Origin: Plantago ovata
Lineage: Eukaryota > Streptophyta > Magnoliopsida > Lamiales > Plantaginaceae
DNA: 64,000 nucleotides
Assembly (NCBI GenBank): GCA_028274465.1
Contig: CM051458.1
Coordinates: forward strand, 33,182,692-33,246,691
Reading direction: 5' to 3'
Position 1 is the first letter of the stretch; every line of letters starts with the position of its first letter. The position numbers were made by a program, and so were the translations under genes. Below are positions 9,691-20,858 of the stretch, piece by piece. Below the pieces are notes generated by a model. It ran no database searches and was not told the DNA's origin. It was given only the letters and a program-made list of their open reading frames with translations.

Positions 9691-9942
9691 TTTGTTATTG
9701 AAATGAACATGACTACTTTTGACTCCAATGGTTGGGTATTAGATACAGCTTGTGGCTCGCACATTTGTAAAAATGTGCAAGGGCTAATTGAACACAAGCT
9801 AGTCAAGCAAGGTGAAATCGACTTGCATGTTGGGAACGACAATCAAGCTGAAGCCAAATGCGTTGGACGCTGCAAGGTAGATTTACATTCAGGACAATGT
9901 TTAGAACTGGATAACGTTTATTTTGTTCCATCCATTGCATAA
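9691..9942 (+). pseudogene. C1 protease
   Basis: In frame after the zinc knuckle. The active site at 9742-9750 reads DTA (VLDTACGSHICKN) where copia proteases normally have D-S/T-G, so the catalytic glycine is replaced. The frame ends at a TAA at 9940-9942. The integrase part resumes in another frame about 90 bases on. Confidence 0.75.
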
Positions 9943-10034
9943 ATATTATTTCCATTCCATTGTTGGACAATTTGGATTTTTCCTAATACTTGTTATTTTT
10001 CATTAAATGACCAGTATATGGAAAAGCTCGCTTA

Positions 10035-10895
10035 GTGAATGGTTTATATATTTTGCAAAGTAGTCTACCTTTATTTCAAGTACATAACAAACAACCGTCT
10101 TCAAGTAGGAAGAATAATCCATCTTATCTATGGCATTGTCGGCTAGGCCATATCAATGAAACACGGATTCAAAGACTAAGGAAGTTGGACTACTTAGAAC
10201 CATTTGATTTTGAATCATATGGTACATGTGAATCATGTGTTAAGGGTAAGATGACGAACAAACCTTTTGTTGGACAAGGTGTTCGTGTCACTCGCTGCTT
10301 AGAGCTCATACATACCGATGTATGTGGACCTTTTAAAGTCCATGCGCGTGGGGGTTATCCTTACTTCGTTACCTTTACTGACGATTTCTCAAGGTATGGA
10401 TATATTTATCTTATGAAGAATAAATCCGAGACCTTTGGGAAATTCAAGAAGTTTAGGAATGAGGTCGAGAATGAATTGAACCTAAGGATAGTCACTCTTC
10501 GATCAGATCGAGGAGGTGAATACCTTAGTGAAGAATTTATCGACTACTTGAAGGAAAATGGAATTCAATCGCAATGGACCCCTCCTGGAACATCACAATT
10601 GAATGGTGTGTCTGAGAGAAGGAATCGAACCTTGTTAGACATGGTGAGATCAATGATTGGATTCTCGACTCTTCCAAAACATCTATGGGAATATGCACTA
10701 CAAACTGCAATCTACATTCTGAACCGTGTACCATCTAAATCAGTGGAGAAAACTCCTTATGAGTTATGGAAGGGAAAGAAGCCCTCACTGGGCTATCTTA
10801 GACCTTGGGGCTGTCTTGCGATAGTCAAACTAATGCTCACTGATAAGTTAGATGCCAAGGGTGTCAAAGTATATTTCTTTGGCTATCCTCGTTAG
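10035..10895 (+). pseudogene. C1 integrase with GAG-pre-integrase domain
   Basis: An HHCC zinc-binding region (WHCRLGH ... CESC) is followed by the D,D35E catalytic core. The residues lie in [17 protein letters not shown] and [10 protein letters not shown], and all three acidic residues are intact. Integrase inserts the cDNA and generates the 5-bp duplications seen here. A TAG at 10893-10895 interrupts the frame, which then continues in phase (TRGYEFY) into the linker before RT. Confidence 0.9.
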
Positions 10896-11387
10896 ACGAG
10901 AGGCTATGAATTCTATCATGCTGAAGATCACAAGGTGATAGTATCTAAAAACGTCAAGTTTTTAGAAGCAGAATACCTCGAAGAAGAGAGGTTAGATAAC
11001 ATGATAGAACTTGAAGAAATTCAAGACTTTGACACGCGCGAACATGAGTTCTCTAAATCTTCTGATTTGGACTCAAGTTTAGTGGGAGCTTTCGAAGCAG
11101 ACAAGGGTAATGATATGACACTTGCTAGGCATGTCATAGTCAGTGGGAGTCCTGTGATTAGATCAACAGTTGAAACCACACCAATAGAACCCGTTGTCAA
11201 TCAAACTGTGCAACGAGTTGCACAAGAGCAGCCTCCCGCTAGGGAACAGGGTCGCGTGGTGCGACCAACTGCATCAGTGCCCACTGATAATGTTCGTGTT
11301 ACACGAAGCTAGAAAAGAAAAGCACCAGAACCAGTCGAGCTCCGTAGGTCGAAGAGGATCCTAAGAGGACCTCAGAAGCAAAGCTTT
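10896..11387 (+). pseudogene. C1 integrase C-terminal tail and linker
   Basis: Continues the integrase frame after TAG 10893 (YEFYHAEDHKVIVSKNVKF, a conserved copia segment), then an acidic, low-complexity linker. A TAG at 11310-11312 interrupts it; the same frame resumes and leads into RT. Confidence 0.7.
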
Positions 11388-12173
11388 ATGATAGAAGACA
11401 TCAGTGAACTTGATGTCGGTTTATCAGATCGGGAAGATCCCGAGACCTACAAAGAGGCAATAATTGATATTGACTCAGACAAATGGCAAGAGGCCATGGA
11501 ATTGGAAATGGACTCCATGTACTTGAACCAAGTTTGGAACTTGGTAGACTTGCCCCAAGGGGTTAGACCTATTGGGTGCAAATGGTTCTTTAAACGAAAG
11601 ACAGATGTCGATGGCAAGGTACAAATGCACAAGGCTAGACTTGTGGCGAAAGGCTACAAACAAAGGTATGGCATCGATTATGATGAAACCTTTTCACCGG
11701 TAGCAAAATTGAAGTCCATTCGAATTCTACTTGCGATAGCTACCTACTATGATTATGAGATCTGGCAGATGGATGTAAAGACTGCCTTCCTCAATGGCAA
11801 CCTTGAGGAAGAGGTCTATATGGTACAGCCGGAAGGTTTTATTAGTAAAACCAGGCCAACTGCTGTATGCAAATTACAGAGATCCATCTATGGGCTAAAG
11901 CAAGCGTCTAGGAGCTGGAATATCCGCTTTGATGAAGCTGTCAAATCGTTTGACTTCGTCAGAAGCAAGGAAGATCCCTGTGTCTACATTAGGCACAGCG
12001 ACAAGGGAGTCGTTTTCATGATCATTTATGTTGATGATATTTTGATCATGGGAAACAATGTCTCTATGCTATAAGAGACTAAAGTTTGGTTATCAAGTAC
12101 CTTCTCGATGAAGGACTTGGGTGAAGCGAACTACATCCTAGGGATCAAGATCTAAAGAGATAGATCCAAGAGG
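11388..12173 (+). pseudogene. C1 reverse transcriptase
   Basis: Copia RT (RVT_2 type): IGCKWFFKRKTD, ARLVAKGY, MDVKTAFLNG, YGLKQASR, and the catalytic YVDD at 12027-12038. In-frame stops lie at TAA 12072 and about 12153. The sequence between (FSMKDLGEANYILGIKI) is well preserved, so few lesions separate it from an open frame. RT copies element RNA into cDNA using the tRNA primer. Confidence 0.9.
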
Positions 12174-13011
12174 ATGTTAGGATTGACACAGTCCACCTAC
12201 ATCGACAAAATACTGAAGCGTTATAAGATGGACGACTCAAAGAGAGGCTTTCTCCCAGCTAGGCATGGGATTGTCTTATCAGTTAAGGATAGTCCTAAAA
12301 CTGATGAAGAAAGAAATGCAGTGAGTCGTGTGCCCTATGCTTCGGCAGTAGGGTCTATAATGTATGCAATGAATTGCACAAGGCCCGATGTGGCATATGC
12401 GCTTAGTGTCACTTGTCGACACCAACAGAATCCAGGAGTACCTAACTGGACAGCTGTAAAGAACATTCTTAAGTACCTTCGACGGACTAAGGAAATGTTC
12501 TTGGTGTTTGGTGGAGAACTAGAATTAAAGATGTCTGGTTATGTCGACTCTGGATTTGAATCAGATCCTGATGACTTTGAGTCACATACAGGATACGTAT
12601 TCAAATTGAACGGAGGAGCTATCTGTTGGAAGAGTTCTAAGCAAGCCACGATTGCTGACTCATCCACAGAAGCAGAGTACATTGCTGGATCAGAAGCTTC
12701 GAAAGAAGCTGTCTGGATTTAGAGTTTTGAAGGAATTGAGGGTTGTTCCTGCTCCTAGTCCAATAACGATTTATTGGGACAATACGGGCACCGTCGCTCA
12801 AGGTAAGGAGCCTAGATCTACAAACAAGAACAAACATGTACTTAGAAAGTATCACGTTAGACGTGAGATTATTGATAGAGGAGAAGTTAGTATAGAACGT
12901 GTCTCTACCACGGACAACGTGGCAGATCCTTTCACCAAGGTCTTATCAGTGGAAGTCCACTTAAGACATTATGCTAATATGGGTATTAGACATAATGGTG
13001 ACTGGCTCTAG
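12174..13011 (+). pseudogene. C1 RNase H domain
   Basis: Continues pol with MLGLTQSTYIDKILKRYKM, then SRPYASAVGS-like and GYVDSGFESD segments and SSTEAEYIAGSEASKEAVW. A one-base shift near 12715 moves the frame; the rest (IYWDNTGTVAQ, DNVADPFTK) runs to a TAG at 13009-13011. RNase H removes the RNA template. The polypurine tract follows directly. Confidence 0.88.
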
Positions 13012-13013
13012 TC

Positions 13014-13025
13014 CAAGTGGGAGAT
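13014..13025 (+). promoter_or_regulatory. C1 polypurine tract
   Basis: CAAGTGGGAGAT immediately precedes the 3' LTR; priming site for plus-strand DNA synthesis. Confidence 0.85.
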
Positions 13026-15132
13026 TGATAGTGTATATGTCCTAGAGGCAGTCCTTATTAAGGGCATGGAGCCCTTATAGAGGGCATATATGTACTATTA
13101 CACAGGTCAACGTAATATGATATATGTTTGTCGTTTTACTATTGAGTATCGCTTTCATATTTATATTACACCAGGCATGCAGCATGTCATATCTCTATTT
13201 ATGTCTGTATTGATATTAAACATGTCCCCTCGGATAGATGACCGATCACACAGATAGTGGGAGCTATGTGAGTTATCATCTATCCCAAACTCTCCCTAGT
13301 CGACGTTCATCTCGGATGTAAGGGTCTGAATGAACCAGATGAGACTAGTATGCGTGGAGGTTATACTTGTTGGAGCAAGTGTGAGCCGATCCCACGACCA
13401 CGGAACGGATTGTTGGACAATCGAGAAACGTTCCCATAACTGCGCATAGTTGTTCAAAGAAGGATTATCGAACAATGGAAGTACCCACCGGACACTCCCA
13501 TCGATGTATACTCTACACCGAAGTGTCTATGGGAACCGGTAAGTTGTCGAAGTGATGCCAGTCGTCCTTTGGACTTACAGGACTTTATCATCACATTTGT
13601 TGCCCCATATCCTTGGTGGACCCGTCGATGTCAGCTCTGAATAAGCAGTTGACCTAAGACACGATCCAGGATTATGGCTACATACAAATGGGGATGATAA
13701 GTGATTCTGTGAAGGATTCATCTCTCACGTGTAGCACAGGAGAGCACTGCTCATAGTCGTTCATAGTTGTGATTGGTAAAACCGCTGGCCAGCGTATCAA
13801 TATTATTATGATGGTCATAATAGATATTGGATTCACCATGCAACTCACCGAAGACGCCCGTGGATGTATTATTGGGATAGACACTTCATCGATCCTAGAT
13901 ACATTCGAGCAAGTCAGATGAAGGGACGTTACCATCGCCGCGTTGAGCGCAACAGACTTCGCAACGAAAGGGTTAGCTTTGAGAAATCTCTCAAACGTCC
14001 TCATGTATTAATATTGCAAATGGAACCGTCTAGGAATTCCATTTTTCCTTGTCTAGGACTTGCTTAATACAATGAGGCCCTATGGGTCACACTATGTGGT
14101 GATTCAGCTTATCCGAATATCCTTGAAGATGGAATCGCAATTAATTTGGAATTAATTGTGATTGATGGATTATAATTAATTTGGAATTAATTATAATATT
14201 TAGTCGCTCAATTAATGATTTGGAATTATTAATTGAATTGGCTAATTAATTGTATTTTATGTAAATACAATTAAAGATTATATTTTAGAAATAGAATGGA
14301 GGTTTGATTTGAAAGGATGTGTTAATTTAGAATTAACATATGCACATGGGCAAAATCTACTTGGAGTTTGAATTGCCTTAGAACTATAAGTGGGTACCAA
14401 AATCGGGACCCACCTATCACCGTTAGGACACGCGCGCGCGCGCGAGATGGAGTAGGGGAAGGAGTTCGACTCCTTCCTCTATTAGAAGTCTAAGGGATAA
14501 GTTAGATTTTCCTGATTGAGTTTTAATTTGATTGGGAATGAATCTAGACATGAAATTGGTTTCCTAGTGCGATAAGAATTAAATTCTTATTCCTTTATGA
14601 AGTCTAATTGCTTATGCTTTAGGCTTCTATTGACTACTATATATAGTAGACTATTAGAGAGCTTTTGACATAGATTTTCACACAGTTGAAGAGTCAAATT
14701 CTTGGAGAATTATTCTACCCAGTTTTCTTAGAGAAAATAAAAAGCTCTCCCCTCCTCTATAAGCCACACGCGCTCGCCACCTACCAGAGGAATCGCCGCC
14801 CCATCTTCTTGGCCACACAAAGAATATCCTAGCATTCTTTCCGATAGGCTGTTCATTCGTGGATACCAAGGTTGAGGTTCTAGGAGCTGGAAACTAACTT
14901 TTATTGTCTTGCAGATAATCAAAGTATTGCAGATATCTTCGACTTCGACGAAGGAGAAGATACACCGGATTATTACGAAGACTTGGAAGCTGTGCTTGCT
15001 TTGGAAGTTAGTCTTCTAATTGACGTGTTTAAATATATACGGCATATACATAATCAATTAACCCGTTTGTTAAGAAAATTTTTGAAATTCCACTGCGTAC
15101 CCTAGGGGTAACTCTGATCGTATTTGCTTACA
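13026..15132 (+). repeat. C1 3' LTR
   Basis: Same start (TGATAGTG) and end (CTTACA) and the same length as the 5' LTR, with scattered substitutions and small indels. It is followed by AACAA, the target duplication. Confidence 0.95.
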
Positions 15133-16090
15133 AACAAGGCCTCCTTTTCTTCATTACTGCTCGCAGTAAGAAAGTGAGCATGCTGGACACAATGGAATTC
15201 TACAATAATGCAGAAATCCAAACCCTTACTGATGGACAAGGAGTCACTGAAAAAGTGATTTCTACCTCAGTTCAAGGAGTGCTAATCATCCTGAAATGGA
15301 TTGATTTAGCAAACATCTTTCAGATTCCAACTACTGGAACAGAAGATGACATCACTGCCACTGATGAAGAAATTGAAGCCTTCTACAGTGATGTCAGAAA
15401 TTGCTCCCTTGACTTGGACAAAGCACGTAAAAAGGAAGCATCTCTGTCATTCACTTGGTCTAGTAGCTCTACTACTCATCAAAGTCTTAGACTCCCAAGT
15501 TGGAGGAATTGACCAAGTAGGCCTGAGAAGGTGGCCATTGCTAATGCATATCCATGAAAACAAAACTGAACTCAACTGGGCTAAGTACATTTTTAACAGA
15601 CTTGTTGATTGTGTTACAAAGTTCAAGGTCAAGGATGAAGACAACACAGTCTCACCTTCCTTTCCAGTGATGTATGGATTGAAAATATGCTACATCCTTG
15701 AACATTTCAGGATTCAGCTAAGAAACCCATTGTCGATTAAGAAATCAGTATGCAATGTGGGAAGAGCCTTCTACAAGCAGAATGGACCTAAGGTTGCTGA
15801 CAAGAAGTCAAAGAAGCCAACAACTGCAAATGTTGCTGAGATTGATAACCAGTCTATGAATGCAACAGCTGCAAATGTTGCAGATATTGATCAGCAAGCT
15901 AGGTATTCAATAGCTGCAAATGTTGCTGAGAATGCAACAGATGCAAATGTTGATGCTGACACCACTGCGGTTGCTGACACTAATGTACCCAGTGAGAAAT
16001 CTAAGAAGAAAAAGAGGAAAGCTGATGATCACACTCAAACTCCAGCTTCATCAGTTGATCCTATTCCTAAGAAGGCACGGACAAAGACTT
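15133..16090 (+). pseudogene. C2 ORF3, second fragment
   Basis: Resumes the frame cut at 5292 (GLLFFITARSKKVSMLD, EFYNNAEIQTL, VQGVLIILKWIDLANIFQIP). A one-base shift near 15465 moves it to a frame with LLIKVLDSQVGGIDQV, WPLLMHIHENKTELNWAKYI and FPVMYGLKICYILEHFRI. The C-terminal third is hydrophilic with repeated ANVAE/VADI units and a basic stretch (EKSKKKKRKADDH) that could be a nuclear signal. The EFY-VQG-WPLL-FP spacing resembles the plant 'putative transposon protein' family; this is a pattern match only. It is cut at 16090 by NA-G1, again restorable in frame. Confidence 0.55.
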
Positions 16091-17353
16091 TGATGAACCG
16101 GAATTTGTCAGATTCTAATTAATCAAATAAATTTGTATTTATCCAAAGGCAATTCACAACTACAACGAAAACCGTAGTGTAGCAGTAGAATAACCTCGAG
16201 TGTCGATCTCTAAGGACTATAACTAGCTTTATCTAATCTAACTTAAGAATATAAAACAGCAGACGACTTAGCAAAGGTTTTTCTTAACAGATAATGGAGA
16301 TTGGTGATAGTATGGTCATTCAAAACATAGCAGGTTAATAATCATGCATAAATTCCTCGGTCTTGCATGGAGATCTTTGATCAATGAGTTGTCCAGTTGT
16401 AATTATTCAACACTACGAAGATATAGATTTAGATAGATCAAAAGATCAATGAATTGTCCAGTTGTGTTCCGTAATTATTCAACACTACGAAGATATAGAT
16501 TTAGATAGATCAAAGAAATAAAGCAATAACTCAGAGTATAATGTGCGATATAGCCATTAGCTAATTATTAACCCTTCGCTAAGAAATCACATACTATCAC
16601 CAACGAGAAGTTTAGCTATTCATAGTTGTCATGCAATCAACAGAAATCATACCACGAATGAATGAAGACATGATGAAAGATATATAAATATAAATAGAAA
16701 AACTGTAAGATACAATGTTACCGAAGGTTGTCAATCTCCGAAGAATCGTGATCTTACAAGCTCCAAACTGCTAAGAAAAAGTATCTCCTAAGCTAAAAAC
16801 CCCCAGAACAGGCTCTGGGGAATTCCTACCTAAAACTATAGAGAAAGGTGAGAGAAAAGGTCTGAAAAAGTATGAAAAATGGAGAAAACTGAGCAACTAT
16901 ATATAGGTATTCGAATTGTGTGGGGCGAAGGGCCCCACACACCGGGCGATTCGCCTGGTGTGGGGCAATTCGCCCCACGTCCCGGGCGACTCACCCGGGA
17001 GTAAATTTCGGCCCTTTATGCGTTTTCGACGTGTTTTTGGATTACTTCCCCTTTTCGGACTCGGTTTCTGCCTTCTAGTGACCTTTTAGCCTTCAGACTC
17101 GACCCCTAGACTTCAAATCCTATCCGGAATCTTTCAGATACTCCAATTAGGCTTCTGGAATACCAATTCCTTGTCCACTTCAATATAATTGCCCGGGAAA
17201 CCTCGTTTTTCAACCAAAACCTGTAAAATAAAAACTAAAGGGAAACGTGACACTATTCTAATAAAATGCACTAAAATACAGCTAAATTAACATAGAGGAT
17301 AGCTAAAATAGGTGAAAAAGACTCGAATGAAAGTGTAATATACACATTCATCA
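16091..17353 (-). repeat. NA-G1 3' LTR
   Basis: About 1,263 bp. It contains a 70-bp tandem duplication (around 16379-16505, ATCAATGA(G/A)TTGTCCAGTTG ...). A TATA box CTATATATAGG lies at 16897-16907, with GC-rich palindromes at 16918-16999 just upstream of it in the sense direction. Confidence 0.93.
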
Positions 17354-17371
17354 AACTCCCCAAACCGAACC
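17354..17371 (-). promoter_or_regulatory. NA-G1 polypurine tract
   Basis: The minus strand reads GGTTCGGTTTGGGGAGTT next to the LTR end. The core GGTTTGGGGA is repeated at two internal sites near 18141-18150 and 18255-18264. Confidence 0.8.
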
Positions 17372-18898
17372 TTTGCTTGTCCTCAAGCAACTAAGCTAGA
17401 CTATAATGCAAAAAACAATGCAACACAAAAAATGGAGTCTCATGCTAAATGAAATGAACTAATCTATTGAATCTATCAAAAAACATATGAACAAAAACCA
17501 TACAAATCATAACATGAATATAGGTTGAAGAATGCCTCGATTGACTCATACACATCCACATAAGCACTTATGTCAAGACAAGATAGTCTCTCGTAACATT
17601 CTCTACCTGGACCTAGTCAGTGACGACGTAATGAAACATGTTAAGATATGAATGGTTGTCCCGTGCCTATGAAACTGAGGACTTACTGTTGTTCACCAAG
17701 TTAAGACTTTTCCTCAAAGAGGTTGAACCAGTACTGGCTCTCATCAAACGAATGAGGGTTCCCTATAAAAGATAACACTCCCCTATTCTACCCATCTCTC
17801 AAGCAAAGCCTCAAGCTATTCACCACTTCCTGAATGGCAGGACGAGGGTGATCTAGAACAGATGACACTCAAAAAAAAAGAAAAGATAGAAAATTACAAC
17901 ACGATTACGAACATTACAAGAATTGGAAAATGGGACAACACTTTGCTAAACTGCTTTTTGGCTCTTTTTTTGGACCCTTCTTTGCTTTTTTGGGGTCTTT
18001 TCCTTTTTTCTTCCTTTTTCTTTCCAGTTTCTTCTTCTTTTTTTTCTTTTTTTTTCCTGGAATTTTTTCTTTTTTTTTTCGATTTTTTTAGCCAGCAGTA
18101 GCACAACGAAAAGAGAAACAAAAATGACACACGAACGACTTCCCCAAACCTATTCGAAAGAATAGGTTGGTGTACAAAATTTACGAAAAAGGAAAAATAA
18201 ACTCACAGCACAAAATTGAAAAACGAAAAACAAGTCTAATGATAGCGTAACCCCCTCCCCAAACCTATTCGGAAGAATAGGTTGCAAACAAAGGATCACA
18301 CAATCTCACACTACCTCCTTCCTAGGCATTTAGCAATCTCAAAGCATGGTGAAGACTTGTTGCCTCTTAGGTACATAATTACTCGGGAAAACAACCATAA
18401 GACCCTAACATGCATCATCCTATTATAAAGGCCTTCGTGAACCGCAGTAGAGAAAACATCACTAAGTGATGTTGAGACTACCAAGTTTAACTAAGTGCAA
18501 TACATAAATGTGACAAGCCAAGCGAGAAAAACCTCAAACAAATTCATAGAGATGAAGCATATGATTAATGGCATAATTAGTTGATCTACCCAATAAAAAA
18601 GTTCAAAAAATTTGGCAACAAACTCCATATAAAACATGCAAGACTATCCTAGGATGAATGTAGTGAATGCAACCTAAAAAACTACGAAAGCAGTAAACGT
18701 GCAAATGCAAATGCAGACGGATAAAACATGCAAGGTACTATACTCAACCTACCAATTCCAAGCTCTAAACCATCAATGGCAAGCTCTAAACCATCAATGC
18801 CAAGCTCCAAACTAATAACACTAGATCACTTAAATCCCATCCCCCCTCATGAATTTAAAGCTAGCCCCTAGCAGTAAGAAAATGAGGAAATAAGATGT
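17372..18898 (-). other. NA-G1 3' untranslated region
   Basis: No gene. It holds a pyrimidine-rich tract on the plus strand (about 17955-18090; purine-rich in the sense direction) and two perfect hairpins. Sequence around TCTCTCGTAACATTCTCTA and the hairpins is shared with NA-G2, so the region is conserved although it does not code. ORFs of Lys or Phe runs in the tract are artefacts. Confidence 0.7.
18147..18283. repeat. Two hairpins linked to polypurine-like motifs (NA-G1)
   Basis: AACCTATTC/GAAA/GAATAGGTT (18147-18168) and AACCTATTC/GGAA/GAATAGGTT (18262-18283). Each directly follows CCCC(A)AA, the reverse complement of the polypurine core. NA-G2 has the same pair at 35867-35890 and 35980-36003. 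Confidence 0.75.
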
Positions 18899-19778
18899 GA
18901 TACTAGATGTTACCGCATGGTTTGGCCTCGGTCGGCTGAGTATGCTGCTTGTAAGTTATTGGGACTGCTCCAGGGACCTTATAGGTTATCATCGGGGCTT
19001 GTGGTAGTGGCGGTAGTTCCATTAATAGATCGGATAGGAACAACTCCTCCATCTGTATCATCATTGTCCCTATTGTCTTCATTGTCACTACTGTCACCAA
19101 CATCATCACCAGTAGAGTTGCATTGTCGAAGAGAATCTTCAAGATTGGCCACCTCTGTTATGGAATCTTCCATCCGGTATCTCTCCAATAGGTTGTGAAC
19201 TGTTGAAGGGGAAAGAGCAGTGGTATCAGAGCCTCCCTCTCCAATGTTTTACACCCCGAGGAGGTTGCAGCAAGCTGCTCGGATACTCAGAGGTTGTCCT
19301 CCATTTTTTCAAATGTCGACCACTTTCTCTACGGTTGATGCCCTTGATGTCTATATGATTCTCCCTTTAGAGGCAGTCAAGGGGCACCCCTAAGAGGGGT
19401 TGGGCACCCATGTCATTATGTTTCGGAACCAAGCTAGCGATTCGGAACTTTCTCACCACTGTCGGCTCAAGACTGAATCCGTTGTGGTGAGATCGTCCCG
19501 GTGCCTTCCTATTCACTCGAACTCTGCAGTCCTTGTGATAGATTGCTGACGTAATAATTGTTTCCATCCCTTCGGTGGTGCATGAATAGGCATAGGAGTC
19601 CTTACTCTAGGTGTACTCTAGCTCCTCCTTTTGGATAACCCTCGACGTTGTTGCAAGAGCCCGTGGCTCGAACGCACCTCTAACGAGATCACTCTCCTTG
19701 ACATGGTTGTAATCGATCCCCCTCCAATACTTCATAGTAGCCAAACGGGAGTGCTCCTCTCCCTTTGTGGCATGGTTC
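18899..19778 (-). pseudogene. NA-G1 second gene (degraded), transposon-protein-like
   Basis: The minus strand after the acceptor at 19779 carries broken frames. One stretch (RKFRIASLVPKHNDMGAQP) aligns with the intact region of NA-G2 (AMKFIIANLIPRSNDTSIQP), which shows a common origin. The start region has MPQRERSTPV with an early stop. The acidic C-terminal part and Leu/Gln-rich end seen in NA-G2 are not clearly preserved. Function unknown; family resemblance is described under the NA-G2 copy. Confidence 0.5.
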
Positions 19779-20317
19779 CTACAAACAACAGTTAGTACCT
19801 CGTATGACACAAAACTGACTCATGCATATGATAATGTAAGAACGAAACACACGAGTGATAAAATCAACAATCGAACTCCGCAAATCCTTCATGTCTATTC
19901 TAGCTACTAATATGCAACACACCAAAATAAATTCGATATGTACATATCGCATTACGCTCGCTAGACAACAAATAACCTAAATAATAAGGCTCAATTCATA
20001 CCATAGTTGCGAAAAATTCTAGCATCATAAATCCTCATACTCAACAATTATGCATTCTACCATCATATCCATTATTATTACATCAATAAGCACAATCATA
20101 TGTATGGAATCAAAGAAAAAGATATATTGCATAACAAGATAAAAACATCTAGTAGCAAAATTCCCAAATCAACAATTCAAGCATAATTGAGCATGCAATT
20201 GATAGTAAATAATGCTTCTAATCACACAAACAACCTACCCATGCATCATATAAGCCTAATTGAAGCTCAAATCAGAAAACCCCCAAATTTGAAAAATTAG
20301 GGTTCATAAGAAGATAC
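19779..20317 (-). other. Intron before the second gene of NA-G1
   Basis: On the minus strand the donor is CTGAG/GTATCT (20317-20316). The end of the intron has a perfect branch-site TACTAAC (19797-19791), a T-rich tract and AG at 19780-19779. Length 539 bp. NA-G2 has an equivalent 545-bp intron at the same place. The exon upstream (20318 to about 20500) looks like a plant 5' leader. Confidence 0.65.
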
Positions 20318-20858
20318 CTCAGATCTGGAAACTGAATGCACTAGAGTGAAAGTTGTTCGGATGAAAAGAAAGAGCACGTAATGGGCTTCGATTGAAGCTA
20401 TAGAACACTAAATATGGTGGAGTAATGAAGGTTTTATCAAGGTTTGAAGGTATTTTCGCGTTTTCCGGTTTTTTGGGGAGTAAGAAGGGTGAAGAGATGA
20501 AGAAATGAGGACAATGGTGAATTTCCGCATTTTTGACCCTGCAGAGACCGTGGGGCGAGTCGCCCCGGGTGCGGGGCGATTCGCCCCCCACCTCCTGATG
20601 CGGGGAGACGAAAACTTTCAAAAAATCACGGTTTTTAAGTCCCCGAAAACCATTTTTCTCATAAAACCACTCGAAAAATCTCACTCAAACATATCTTAAG
20701 CACATATGACACAGAGACGAACAAATTCACATATGAAAAGCAAATTGTTCAAGAATGAATGCATGCAATAAAGCGGTAAAGAAAAAGCGATAAAAACTCC
20801 GGGTTGCCTCCCGGATAGCGCCATTGTTTAAAGTCTTTGACTCGACTCATGTCTGCGC
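20318..20858 (-). promoter_or_regulatory. Intergenic region of NA-G1 with GC palindromes and probable leader exon
   Basis: Two perfect palindromes, GGGGCGA/G/TCGCCCC (20552-20566) and GGGGCGA/T/TCGCCCC (20573-20587), lie between the gag-protease stop and the spliced second gene. The same motif is upstream of the TATA box in the LTR, so a promoter role for the second gene is plausible. No clear TATA box is visible here. Confidence 0.45.

Larger units (their letters stand above)
5293..15132 (+). mobile_element. C1: full-length Ty1/copia element, 9.84 kb
   Basis: Two LTRs of 2,107 bp, a tRNA-Met-type primer site, gag-protease-integrase-RT-RNase H order and a polypurine tract. It is flanked by a perfect 5-bp duplication, AACAA, at 5288-5292 and 15133-15137. 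The LTRs differ at scattered positions (for example CTATTTCTG near 5463 against CTATTTATG near 13196). The insertion is therefore fairly young, although gag-pol carries several stops and frameshifts. It sits inside ORF3 of the C2 element. Confidence 0.95.

Noticed and set aside
17862-18130. ORFs of mostly Phe/Leu or Lys/Glu
   Set aside because: Translation of the pyrimidine/purine tract.
18147-18168. GNRA-type tetraloop (C-GAAA-G)
   Set aside because: The element is transcribed from the other strand, where the loop would be UUUC; the hairpin stands but not the tetraloop claim.
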